Of a DNA stretch of 64,000 bases, positions 1-11,504 are shown piece by piece. This DNA comes from Apus apus (lineage: Eukaryota; Chordata; Aves; Apodiformes; Apodidae). Each line of letters begins with the position of its first letter. Positions within the stretch are counted from its first letter, which is position 1. The notes below the pieces were generated by a model. The model had not been told where the DNA came from, made no database searches, and saw nothing but the letters and a program-made list of their open reading frames with translations. The stretch lies in the NCBI RefSeq assembly GCF_020740795.1, contig NC_067304.1:3090056-3154055 (forward strand), in the 5' to 3' direction. A program made the translations under genes and the position numbers.

Positions 1-148
1 TTCTGCTCTGCACTGGGATCCCAGTACCCACGGGAATCCTGAAATTCCAGAGGCTGCTGCTTCCATCTCATGGTGCCTTCACTGTTCTTAATTGCAGCTT
101 CAGTTGCAGGGTAGTCTCACCTTGCACAGGAGATCTCCAGGATATTGG

Positions 149-575
149 TGATCCAAGGGCTGGAGCAGCTTTGCTCTGCAGCCAGGCTGGGAGAGCTGGG
201 GTGTTCAGCCTGGAGAAGAGAAGGCTCCAGGGAGACCTTAGAGCACCTTCCAGTGCCTGAAGGGGCTCCAGGAAAGCTGGGGAGGGGCTTGGGACAAGGG
301 CAGGGAGGGATGGGATGAGGGGGATGGATGAAAAGTGGGAGAGGGAGATTGAGGTTGGAGATGAGGAGGGAATTCTTCGGTGTGAGGGTGGTGAGAGCCT
401 GGCCCAGGTTGCCCAGGAAAGCTGTGGCTGCCCCATCCCTGGCAGTGTTGAAGGGCAGGTTGGATGGGGCTTGGAGCAACCTGGGCTGGTGGGAGGTGTC
501 CCTGCCCATGCAGGGGGTTGGATCTGGATGATCTTGAAGGTCCCTTCCAACCCCAACCATCCCATGATTCTGTGG
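149..575 (+). mobile_element. CR1 LINE 3' fragment
   Basis: The sequence runs from GATCCAAGGGCTGGAGCAG through the CR1 3' UTR words GTTCAGCCTGGAGAAG and GGCAGTGTTGAAGGGCAGG to GATCTTGAAGGTCCCTTCC and the short ATGATTCTGTGG tail repeat. It is 5'-truncated, as nearly all CR1 copies are. Confidence 0.93.
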
Positions 576-3500
576 TACTTTGGCAGGTGAAGGGGAAGGA
601 GCTGCAGCTGCAGCTGCCGCAGCAAGAGCAACGGAGGCCTTGGAGAAGCAGATGCACGAGAGCTGGTATGAGCAGTGGGGCCAATTCAAGAGACCAGGAA
701 TGAAGTCACTCTGATACCTGTAAGTAAATGAACCCAATGGAAATACAATGCTGCATAAAATTTCTGCTGTGTGGGGGGTGACATCCGGGTAAGGCAGCCC
801 CACGAGTGGCTAAAGGGATGATTCCCTTCATGACCCAGCCCTGCTGTGTGTTAAAACCAATTCGTGCCCAGCACTGGTGCAGCTGTAGCTGGTGGGGATG
901 GGCACTGGGAAGCACTGGCAGTGGCCGAGTCCCCAACTCTGAGGCAGCTTTATCATGAGAAGGAGTTTCTTGTGCTTGAGACAATCCTGAGATACAAACG
1001 GGGAAGGCGGGACGGGCTGTGCGGCTCCAGCCCCTGTGGCTCCACTGATGAGCTTGGATGGGGTTGTGGGAAGTGATTTTGTTCCTGCAAGATGGGGAGA
1101 GTCTGAGGCGTCGGGGAGCTTGGCTTGGGTTCCTTCTCATCTATTACCAGCCTGGAAATGAAAAATCTGGCTGTGATTTGTAGCGACTGCAGTGGAGCAG
1201 AAAAGCTGTTGACACCTCGGATCTGTCGCCACTGGGTTTGTTCCTGTGCTCCCTGCTGGGGATGGAGAGGGGAGTTTGGGGGTGTGGTATGCATGGCCTG
1301 GTCAGCACCTGCACCACAACGTGCCCTGAGGTCTGTTTGGGCAGACTGAACGGAAATGAGGGAGTTTATGAGACGTTTCAGAGGAGCCCCTGAAACCCGG
1401 GAGCTGCCGTCGCAGGGCGCGTTTGCTGCCAAGTGAAGGAGGAGCCACTATTGCTCCTGGAGATGATGGAGGGGTTGTGGGTCTTGTTCCCTCCCTGCCT
1501 GGCGAGGCAGGAGGATGGGCTGCCTTCCTGTCTCTGCCAAAGTATGTCAAATTAATCTATCTAGCCTCTTCTCTGTGGAAATTTTTGCCCAGCTTTAAAA
1601 TAGGGACAGTCGTCACCTGCCTTTTTTAGAGGAGGTTTGTGTGTTTAGGAGGAGCTGTGTGTGGGCCTGAGTTTTGCTCCCACGCTCACAGCAGGGGTGA
1701 GATTTGGTCCTTCAAAACGTCACTCAATAAACAACAAGTCATGATAAGCACTTACTGTTATTCTCCCTTTTTTTCCCACCCCCCCCCGTGGGAGTAGATG
1801 ATATTGCTAAGTGACCGAATACTTATTTGACCCTTGAAAATGCAAGAGTCATGTTTAATTCATGCCTTTTATTTATAGATTTGGGCTCTTCTGGTTTCCT
1901 GCAGTGCACAGAGGCTGCTCTGGAGCAGGGGGAGGGTGTTGGGCTGGAGTCTCTCTCGAGGAACATCCTTCATGCTCGCACTGCAACGGGGCTGTGACCT
2001 GGGTCAGCTCCCTGCCCGCTGGTGAGGCCTTGTAAGACAATCAATATGGGAAGTTTTGCAGCCAAATCCCACGGATGGGTTTGATGGAGCAGCCACAGCT
2101 CGTTGCCTGCCACCAAATCAAGGGTTTTCCAGCTGTGTCGGTGTCAAGCAAGTCCCTCCAGGAGACCGAGCAAGCTGGATGGGAAGGAAAGGACCCACCT
2201 CTCCCTGTCCTTCACCCCACAGTGTCCTGCTGAAGCTGGGGGTTGATCCTAAAGGATGGAGCAAGAGGTGGGAAGTTCTGACCCCTGACAGCAAAGTCCA
2301 GCAAAGCCTTGCAAGGAGCTGAGTGAAGCCCATTAATCAGATGAAAAAGGACATGATCTAAAAGCCCAGATCTAAATTGGTGACAAAAGTGGGACAGAAA
2401 CAAGGTGGGCAGAGCTGGTGTGGCCTCTGGGATGGATGCTTGTTGTTAGGAGGGAAAGGCAGTCCTGGGGTGTGAGAGCAGGGGCACTTGAGCAGAAGGA
2501 CAGGGACATAATCCCTTCTCCCAGCACAGCACTGGTTAACCCAGAGCTGTGGGACAGGCAGCACAGCAAGGAAGTGGAGAAGCAGCAAAGGGAGGGAATT
2601 GCAGCCTGGAGGAAGATAAAGGGTTTAGAGAAGATGGCTGTGAAAAAAGGGATTAGAGGAAATTAATCATGGACAGGCTGGAGATGGAGGCTGGGAAGAG
2701 GGAATCTGGCCAGGCTGGTGCAAGGGCACAGTGAGGAGAGGGGAACTGCTCCCCTTGCTGAACCGTGCAGGCTCTGGGAAGGAGGAATGGCATGAAATGG
2801 AGCAGGAGACTTCTCCATGTCCAAGGCCAGGCAGGCTCCCTGGCACTGGGACCAGCTCTGGGCTGAAAGTGAGTGACAGAAAAGCCAAAGGGGTTGGAGG
2901 AGGCAGGAAGATGTTAATTCCTGCCTGGTGAAACCCTGATTGTAAACACATCATGAACCCAAAGGAGCTTTTGGTCGAGCTCTTCTGCCTCTGGTTTTTC
3001 AGCTTAACAATTAAACATCCAGCCTGTTCCCTCTCTTGCAAGGGGAGGACAACCTGAGGCACCATTAGTTGGCTTGAACTTGGCAGCTTCTTCCACTGGG
3101 AATCACCACGGCAGGTGGATGCATCATTCCCAGCACTCTGATGCCCAGGCTTGGAGCTTGCCCTGCCCTGGGACCTCTGATGATGCTGGAGGGACTGCTC
3201 CTTGCAGTGCAACAGTTGTGGAGGGAAGGTTTGGGGGTAGATGATTGTGCTCTCCCATGTCCTCACAGTGTTGCAAAGGTCCATGTGTTGCTTTGGTGAG
3301 GAAGAGGGTGAGACAGACTCCCAGGTGCTCTCCAGCTCCCTGCTCCTGTTCCTGGGAGGAGAACTTGCTCCCTAGAAATTCCTGCCAACCTCTGGGAACT
3401 CTGGCAGCACGAGTGTCACACCAGTGTTGATCACAGGCAGCTGGGCCACGCCTCAAGAAGGATGAAGCATGACTAGGAGAGTTGAGAAGTTCACCACAGG

Positions 3501-5736
3501 CTTTCTCTGAAAAGAATGCTGCTGGAGGGGATTGTGGTTTGACCCCTGGTTCTTCTCTCCCACTGCCCCTTTTCTTCTTGAAAAATAGGAAAGGATTAAA
3601 TCCCATCAGTGGCTTTAAAAAGCCAACTGAAAATGTCCTTTATTAAATTACCACCCTATTGATCTAGCAGTCATCTGAAAGGGGATTGATTGAGGACTTA
3701 AACAAACACATAGCTGGGCCAGATGTTCAATTAATGTGCATAAACAGGCACTGGAGAAGCAATTTTCAGAGGAAGTCGAGCAAAAGATCAATCCTGTTTT
3801 GCCTTCCGTGCCAAAGTTGGGTCTGTGTTCATTTTTATGTTATTTCATCTCTTTGTTTTTTCCCTTGTCCCTCTTACAAGCACCTGGTTGAGAGGCAACA
3901 CCCCAAGCTTGGGTCGCTCCACCTGCTCCTTCCTCGGGGCCTTGGAGAGGACATGTCAGCAGGAGGGTCAGGGAAAGCCACGTTGTCTTGGAGGACTCCC
4001 ACCTGAGGGTGGCCTTAGCAAGGTAAATCCCAGGTTCCCCACTAAACTTCTCCTGAGAAGGCAGGAGGCAAGAGCAGATCTGTCAGCCAGCTCGGAGGGT
4101 TCACGTGTCTGCTGAGCCTTGAGTTGCTCTTGCAAGTCCTGGAGAAGGTTTGGAGGGAGGGGAACCATCTTTATGGATTGGTTCCTCCCACTTCTTCAGC
4201 ACAGGGTCATTCCAGCTGGCTGCCAGGGGCAAAGCAACTGTGCTGGAGCTGCTAATGCCCAGCTTTGCTCTGGGCTGTCCTCTGGGTGCTCCAAAGGGAG
4301 CCCGTGGACACGGCTGGAGTGTGGGTCAGTGGAGACCACTGGAAGGCAAATCCAGGTCTGGTCACTCTGTGATGAGAAACACTCTGGGTGTTTTGTGGGT
4401 TTTTTTCTCTAGACTTAGCAAGATTCCTGATAAGAAATCCTGCTCTCCAGCCCAGCTCTGCTGCCTCGAGGGCTTTGCTGCTGATCTCCCCTAAGCCAGA
4501 GGTGGGTGGCATCACCCCAAGCACTTGCAGGGGTCACCTGTGGTTTGAAGCAGTCTAAAGGGGGGGTCATTTGACCCATATTTATTCAGTCCAGTGACTT
4601 AGGAACCAAAAAAGAGCTGGTGGGGCAGCGGGAACCCAGCCCCTCTCCCAGGCGTTGGGTCAGGGGATGCAGGGAGGGTGAGCAGAGTGGGGAGCTTGGG
4701 GGTCTCAATCCTTCTCCTGTCTCAGCCCATGGTGCCTGCAGGGAGCAGGGAGGAGGAACTGGAGCTGGTGGCTCCTTTCCCTCCTCTCATCTGTGCAATA
4801 GAGTCACCTTTGAGGAAGATAAATAATTGAATGGGTGAAATCTTCTGTGAAGAGTAATAAAAATGTATCTTCAGTTGGGATGTGCTGGGGCTTTTTACAG
4901 CACCTGAGTGGGAGCTGCTCCTGCTGCAGATTGAGACCTCTCAGCTCCTTTGCCTTTTTGATTTCCTTCCTTTTTTTTCTCTCCTCTCCATGGTTGTTCC
5001 TTCCATACTCAGGAATAGATCAGCACCCCAGCAGCAGGCAGGAGCCATTGCCAGAGGGAGGGAATGGATGAACCCTCTTCACCCAAGGCCTGGTCAGCAG
5101 TGAAAAAGATTTCTTGTGTGTGTGTGCTTTTTAAGTTTTTAATAGCTCTGCTTTGGGGCTTTTTGGAGCCAGTGTTTTATTTTAGGGTGTTACTTTGTCC
5201 CTGGGAGTACAGGCTGTAATTTCACGTATTAAATATATTATTCTGTGTTAATAAAAGAATATTCCTTCTTTTTCTCTTACTTCTTCTTCCCTTGGTGATA
5301 ATGAGCTAAGTGGAGCTTGTCTTTAATGAGCTGTGAGCAGCAGGATGTGCCTGGTTGGGGCCAAGGTTCATTCCAGCCAGTCTTTGCTTTCCCTTTTCCT
5401 CTGTCTTTACAGCTGGTGGGGGGTTTTGCTCCCCAAAAGGTTGTCCCTGCAGCGTTCCCACTGCTCTGGGACAGACAGGCTGGCACTTGGCTTTGTGGTC
5501 TGCTTTGTCACCACGCAGCTCTCAGGATTCTCCCAGTGCCCTTCCAAGCCACCCTGGGCAGCCTGAGGCTTGGGGTGGTGAGTGTTGGGGTGCTGGTTTG
5601 GGTGCTGCCGATGTGGGAGCACTGAGCAAAGTCACCTCTGGGTGCAAACCCCTCTCCTGGGGTCTCCTTGGGGTGCTGAGATCATCCCAGCTGCTCCTGC
5701 TGCAGCCAGTGACCAAACTGCTTCCCTTCCATGGAG
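576..5736. other. Intergenic or intronic, no gene seen
   Basis: Reading frames here are short and unrecognised. AT-rich islands stand out at 1,700-1,880 (AATAAACAACAAG, TTTAATTCATGCC), 3,590-3,760 (ATTAAATTACC, CAATTAATGTGC) and 5,100-5,330 (ATTAAATATATTATTC). They may be conserved regulatory elements. The rest is GC-rich unique sequence. Confidence 0.6.
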
Positions 5737-6162
5737 ATGATCCAAGGGCTGGAGCAGCTCTGCTTGGAGCCAGGCTGGGAGAGTTGGGGTGTTCAGCCTG
5801 GAGAAGAGAAGGCTCCAGGGAGACCTGAGAGCACCTTCCAGTGCCTGAAGGGGCTCCAGGAAAGCTGGGGAGGGGCTTGGGACAAGGGCAGGGAGGGATG
5901 GGATGAGGGGGATGGATGAGAAGTGGGAGAGGGAGCTTGAGGTTGGATATGAGGAGGAAATTCTTTGCTGTGAGGGTGGTGAGACCCTGGCCCAGGTTGC
6001 CCAGGGAAGCTGTGGCTGCCCCATCCCTGGCAGTGTTGAAGGGCAGGTTGGATGGGGCTTGGAGCAGCCTGGGCTGGTGGGAGGTGTCTCTGCCATGCAG
6101 GGGGTTGGGGCTGGCTGATCATGAAGGTCCCTTCCAACCCAAACCCTTCCATGGTTCTATGA
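5737..6162 (+). mobile_element. CR1 LINE 3' fragment
   Basis: It has the same extent and words as the copy at 149-575, ending AAGGTCCCTTCCAACCC and a degraded ATTCTATGA-type tail. The two copies differ by scattered substitutions and small indels only. Confidence 0.93.
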
Positions 6163-6234
6163 ACAGACTCATCCCAGCTCATCCCAGCCATGTCACAGCC
6201 CTTTTGCCACGGTAAATCTGGGGGGCAGGAGGAA

Positions 6235-6500
6235 AGAAGTGATTTATCTGTATAGTTGGGATTTTATTTGCATTTTAAATCACACTCTCTGCTAAACTAA
6301 TGGACCCCCTATTTATAGACGACTCCAACATAAAGTGACTGCTAATTACTACAATTAATATAGCATTAAAGGCTTGCCAGCCAGCAAAACTGCAGCTTGG
6401 ATCGCCTACTCATTTTCAATTAAGGCACATTGACAAGTAAAATACTCAGTTATTAAGAGCAGAGCCCTGTTGTGTAATTACATTTTTCTAAGGTCATTCA
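6235..6500. promoter_or_regulatory. Candidate conserved non-coding element
   Basis: A 265-base AT-rich island sits between a CR1 and GC-rich DNA. It is dense in homeodomain-type words (GCTAATTACTACAATTAATA, TTCAATTAAGG, GTGTAATTACA) and has no simple repeat. This is the clearest such island in the left part. Function is inferred from composition only. Confidence 0.4.
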
Positions 6501-6939
6501 TCTCCTGCAATATTCAGGTTTGCCCCCAGGGGTTGGGGTGGGGGCAGTTTCGAGGGGCAGCCCAGCCAGGGCCAGGGGGAGTGTTCAGGGAAAGTGAAAA
6601 CGAAACCAACAAGGTGAGTTGTTTTTTTGGGTTTTTTTTCTTCGTGGTTGCCCTCAGGCTGTGGGAGCACATCTTTGGATGACCCCAAGGGCCAGTGGGT
6701 GTCATGCTAAGGAGACTGTCCCTGCCTTCCTGCACCCATGGGTGCTCTACCTGCCTGTGAGGTCCTTCCTGCAGGAGGCTCAGGCAGAAAAGGCCATTTG
6801 GGAGCTCTCAGGTGAGTGTTTATCCTGCTTTGGTCAGGTTTCCATGGTTTATCCCCACATTTTTAATGGCTTCCCAAACTCTCTGAGGACACCCAGGCTG
6901 AGCTGCCTGTGGAATCATCCCTGGTGAGCAACCTGGTCT

Positions 6940-7176
6940 GGTGGGAGAGACTGAGATGGGATGTTAGGAAGAAAATCTCTCCTGTGAGGGTGGTGAGAGC
7001 CTGGCCCAGGTTGCCCAGGGAAGCTGTGGCTGCCCCATCCCTGGCAGTGTTGAAGGGCAGGTTGGATGGGGCTTGGAGCAGCCTGGGCTGGTGGGAGGTG
7101 TCCCTGCCCATGCAGGGGGTTGGATCTAGATGATCTTGGAGGTCCCTTCCCACCCAAACCATTCCATGATGATTCT
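6940..7176 (+). mobile_element. CR1 LINE 3' fragment, shorter
   Basis: It begins within GAGATGGGATGTTAGGAAG and continues through CCCAGGTTGCCCAGGGAAG to GATGATCTTGGAGGTCCC and the tail. About half the length of the longest copies is present. Confidence 0.92.
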
Positions 7177-7696
7177 CTTGTGATGAGCTCATAGGGCTCT
7201 TTCCTATGAGCAAGAAGCATGATGGAAAGAGCTCTGGGCTGTACCCTGAGCACTTTTTGAGGGCAGGGGAGCTGGGAAGGACCTTGCTTTTTTTGGTATT
7301 TCATGCAGTTTTTGGCTGAGTGTTGGTAAAGGGGCTAAAGGAGAAGAAAGAGAAGTGAGAACAGAAAGAGGCTTGACTGCAAAGAGGAAGCAAAGACCCA
7401 GAGCAGGAGCATCAGCTCCCTCATGCCTCCAGCACCAGCTGGTGACATCATGTGCAAAATGTTGCAGCATGAGGGCTCAGGCAGTGACAAGGTGCAGAGC
7501 TGGGAGGCTGGCAGAGACACTCCTGAGCTGCTGCTTTGAGAGCCTGGAGCCCAGGGCTGGGCTGGAGCCTGGGGTGCTGCCTCCTGGGGCTCCTGCCCCT
7601 GCTGCTGGTTCCTCACTGGAGGAACTGGGATGTGCTGTGTGAGGCTAAGGGTCCAACTCAGCTTCCAGCTAGCCCATGGGTGTCCAAGAGCTGGAC

Positions 7697-7920
7697 ATTA
7701 GGATAATTTTTTTCCCAGCAAGAGTGGCCAGACACTGGAACAGGCTGCCCACCAGGGAGGTGGTGGAGTCACCATCCCTGGGTGTGTTGAAGGGTCATTT
7801 GGATGTGGTGCTGGTGGAGATGGTTTAGGGGAGAACTTTGTAGAGCAGGGATGATGGTTGGACTCAGTGATCCCGAGGGGTTTTTTTTCCAACCTGAATA
7901 GTTCTATGATTCTATGATTG
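7697..7920 (+). mobile_element. CR1 LINE fragment, diverged subfamily
   Basis: Diagnostic words are CACTGGAACAGGCTGCCCA, GGTGGTGGAGTCACCATCC and the tail TTCTATGATTCTATGATT. The middle (GTGCTGGTGGAGATGGTTTA) differs from the GATGGGGCTTGGAGCAGCC type at 149-575, so it belongs to another CR1 subfamily. Confidence 0.85.
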
Positions 7921-8185
7921 TAAGAGCTGCTGAGCTGCTCCTCAGCCCCCTGTGATAACACCTCCTGAAAGCTTTGCAAACCTTGCCTGGTTTATGGGGA
8001 GTTCTGGGTTTTCTTGGAGTTGAGGCTACTTCTCTGAGCTCTGTCTCCTCCCTTGAGTCCATGGTTTTGTCTCTGGATGCTCTGGTTCTTCATCTCCTCT
8101 GACTCCCTGGGCACTTTCTGAGCCAGAACGACTCTTCATGGCCACTGCTCATCCATGTGTAGCCAGGTAACTGAGCAGGCAGTTG

Positions 8186-8320
8186 AGCCACCATCCCTGG
8201 AGACATGTGAGAAGACAGATGTGGTGCCAGGGGACAGGGTTTAGTGGTGGAAGCTGCAGAGCTAGGGTGGTGGTTGGACTCGATGATCTTGAAGGTCTTT
8301 TCCAACCAGAAAGATACTGA
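8186..8320 (+). mobile_element. CR1 LINE fragment, short, diverged
   Basis: GCCACCATCCCTGGAGACAT, GGTGGTTGGACTCGATGATC and AAGGTCTTTTCCAACC are the 3' end of a CR1 of the same diverged type as the copy at 7697-7920. Confidence 0.8.
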
Positions 8321-10567
8321 TATTCCAGCACTCCACAGATTCATGCTCCTCTGGGCTTCAAGCTTCCAGCATGGCCCCTAGCACTGAACAGCCCTGAATC
8401 TCCAGCTCCTTGTTTGGCTTTGACACGGTGGAGGAATGGTCAGGACCACGTGTGAGGCATGAAGATGTCTGAGGAGCACTGTGCAGAGGGATGGCCACCA
8501 GCTCATCATGGTTTTTTGGGCCTTGGGGCTCCTTTCTGCTCCCCAGCATGGAGGAGGAGCCATGTCCTGATGGGAGTGACAAGGTAGGAAGTCCATGCAA
8601 CCCCATCTGCCCTGTCATGGCCCTTCTCACTGCTTTGTAGCAGCTGTGGATGGGGTTTCCTCCACTTGATGGCATTTTGAAGGTTTCTAGGAAGAGATGC
8701 CCTTTGCCTGCTAAATGACCAACATCTTTCTCCTCTCCCCAGGGCTCAGCTCCGTGGCTCTGACACAAAAGGGTTTCAATGTTGGAGCCTGAGAGAGACA
8801 AACAAGCAGTTTGCCAGGAAATGATCCTTTGGGATTCCTCCTCTCTCCAGTCATTTTAATGGGGTGAGCTCAGGGTGGCTTGAATTGCTGTGCTCAAAGT
8901 GCAGCTCCACCCTCTCTGTTTTGTCTTCCATCCTTCTCCTTCCCCCTCATCCTCCCCAGCACCATTTACCTTCCTCCTCCTCCAACATTCCCCCTTGATT
9001 TTTCCCCAATATCTGTTGGCAATGGTGACAAGCTGAGAACTGAAATGCCATTTGAGTCCCTCACAGCTGACAGATTCTTTAAGGCTTTGGTGGTTCCCAG
9101 AGGGTGATGAGCTGGTGTGGAGATGCCCGGGATTCTCCCAGGGGATTTGGGGTGGCTGAGGCAGCGAGTGGCAAAGCCTCTGTTGCTGGTTGTGTTTGGT
9201 GATGATGGTGATGTCTGGAGGGATGTGGGAACTGTTTTCCCAGGAGCCACCTTCCTGCCCACGTGCCCTGGGGCTGGCATCTCCCCAGCATGCCCAGCTG
9301 AGGTTGCAGGAGAAGCTGTGACAGCCCAACGTGAGACTGGGAGCTAATGGTCATGGCTGGATCCTGAAAGACCCTCCCTTGACCTTGCTGCTGCTTCCCA
9401 GTTGTTTTGCATAATTTCAGGGGGTTGGAGACCAGGTGGGGTTTCGTGGTCATCAGCTTTGCATGTGGTGGCTGTGGTGGACAAACTACACCCACTTCAT
9501 CAGTCTTGGCTTCTGCCTGGGCTCATCCCAGAACTGGGATGGGCATTTTCAGGCTCAGAGTCTCCGTGGCAGGAATCAGGAGTGCTCCCTGGTGGTACAG
9601 CAAAGGGCTTGCTGAGATGGAGACATTAGAAGGTCCCCTCTGGCCTGGAAACGTTCTGCCTCTAAGCAACATCTTCCTCCTCTCTCTCCCACCTTCACCA
9701 GAGGACACCCCCCCACTGCCCCTGCCTGGCCCCAGCTCTCTGCTGCCCATAAACATAAAGCTCTGGGTTTCAAATCCATCTCTGAGTTTCAGGGAGTGTT
9801 TGGAAATGAGAGGGAATAAACAAGGCCACACCCTGGCCAGCAACACCAGCTTTGTGGCTCCCTCCTGGTCCCTGAGGACACAGCCTGAGCATCCAAGCAG
9901 CACATGCAGCACGATGATAAACGAGGGGTAATAAAAAATGGCAGCTGAAGTCCAAATTCTGTTGGTAATAAATGTGTAAACTAGTTAAAAATGAATTGAT
10001 TAGCCAAGGAGATCCTCTTAACACTCCTTAAACTCTAACATCTGTTGGTAATAAATAATTCAAGTGGTGGATATTAACAAGGAGGCCGGGCACCCTGGGA
10101 GAGGAGGCTGCTCAGAGCTTCCCTGGGGACACGGGGCTGCCAGGAGCTCCTGGGGGGTTGTGTGGCTGCAACACACATGTCCAGGGGTGTGATTTCATGG
10201 GCAGAGAAGCTGGGCAGGCAACTGGCATGTGTGTGCTTAACATGTGTTTAACATGTGTTTAACATGTGCTTAGCGTGTGCTCTCCTGCCCACACCAGGCA
10301 CAACCTGCTCCTGGCACTCGTGCTGAGCCACCAGCCCAGGACCATCTCCCCGAGCAGTTGGAGGAGCCAGATGGAGTCAGACCAAGGCTGAGTGTGAGTA
10401 ACACCCTGAGGGGTGTGGGGGGCACTGACAGCTCCAGATGGGGGGATGGGGACTAGGGATGGACACACTGGTACCCAACTGGGCTGCTCCTGGTCCTCCA
10501 GCTGAGCCAGAGCTGCTAGCATTGCTCTGTCTCTGGGGAGTGCAAATCCCTCAGCATGGATGCTTCA
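8321..10567. other. Intergenic, no gene seen
   Basis: No recognised coding sequence or repeat except the 12-bp tandem near 10,236. One AT-rich island at 9,915-10,075 contains the word CTGTTGGTAATAAAT twice, 74 bases apart, and homeodomain-type sites, and may be regulatory. Confidence 0.55.
10236..10278 (+). repeat. 12-bp tandem repeat, about 3.5 copies
   Basis: The unit TTAACATGTGTT is repeated, then decays to TTAGCGTGTGCT. Confidence 0.75.
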
Positions 10568-10718
10568 GGAATCACAGGATCACAGACTGGTTGGGTGGGA
10601 AGGGACCTTAAAGATCATCCAGTCTCAGCCCCCTGCCTTGAGCAGGTAACCCACTAGACCAGGTAGCTCCACACCCCACCCAGCCTGGCCTTGAACACTT
10701 CCAGGGAGGAGAGGCTGT
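10568..10718 (-). mobile_element. CR1 LINE fragment, inverted
   Basis: Read on the plus strand it starts with the reversed tail GAATCACAGGATCACAGA, then GGGAAGGGACCTTAAAGATC and CTTGAACACTTCCAGGGAGG. It is one of only two CR1 copies on the minus strand here. Confidence 0.85.
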
Positions 10719-11262
10719 CAGCTCCTGTGAGCCTCTGAGGAGGACCCAGACTGGGGAGGTGGGCAGAGGGACAGCGTGGGCAGGGGGAAGGTGGGCTCTG
10801 TGCATGGTTGTCACCTCCTGTCCCCCAGGTGTGAGGCTGGGCTCTAACTTGGTTCCCAGCCTGCCTCCTCTGAGCCTTGGTCCCTGCTGCTCCATCCTCT
10901 GCCAAGACAGCTCCCTGAGCTCCAGAGGCTGCAACAAGGTGCTCCTCCCATTAATCACCCCCTCCTGTCCATGTCTGCCCACGAATTAAACCCATTTGTC
11001 ACTGCTGCCCTGTTCCCTCCCACCCCTCTCCTGCTGTGCTCATCTCTCAGGGCTGGCTGCCTGTGGCAGCCCCATGGCCAGATGTCCCCAGGCCCCACAG
11101 GCCTTATCCTGTCCCCATCTGCTAAGAAACATCCCAGGGCATGCACGGAGCTTCTGCCCCTCACCTCTTCAGTTCCATCGAGGAGTTGAGACTCCCCCAG
11201 AACTGTCCATGTTCAGGGGCAGCCCCCAAGCCTGGTGCTTGCTGGTGCTGATGCACCAGGGC

Positions 11263-11504
11263 TGAGTGAGGCTGAGAAGGGAAGGTTTAGATTGGATATT
11301 GGGAATAATTTCTGCCCTGGAAGGGTTGTCAGGCCCTGGAACAGGCTGCCCAGGGCAGGTGGAGTCACAGTTCCCGCAGGGATGTAAAAGCCACGTAGAT
11401 GCAGTGCTGAGGGACATGGCTCAGTGGTGGCCTTGGCAGTGCTGGGTTAACGCTTGGACTCAATGCTCTGAAAGGTCTTTTCCAAGCAAAATGATTCTTT
11501 GATT
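11263..11504 (+). mobile_element. CR1 LINE fragment, diverged subfamily
   Basis: Words include GGCCCTGGAACAGGCTGCCC, GTGCTGAGGGACATGGCTCA and AAAGGTCTTTTCCAAGC followed by ATGATTCTTTGATTC. It is similar to the copies at 23784-23884 and 30492-30881. Confidence 0.88.

Noticed and set aside
68-803. Reading frames of 60-230 codons over CR1 copies (also near 5,632-6,191, 20,165-20,744 and 46,031-46,755)
   Set aside because: They fall in the CR1 3' untranslated part and are not reverse transcriptase or other element proteins.
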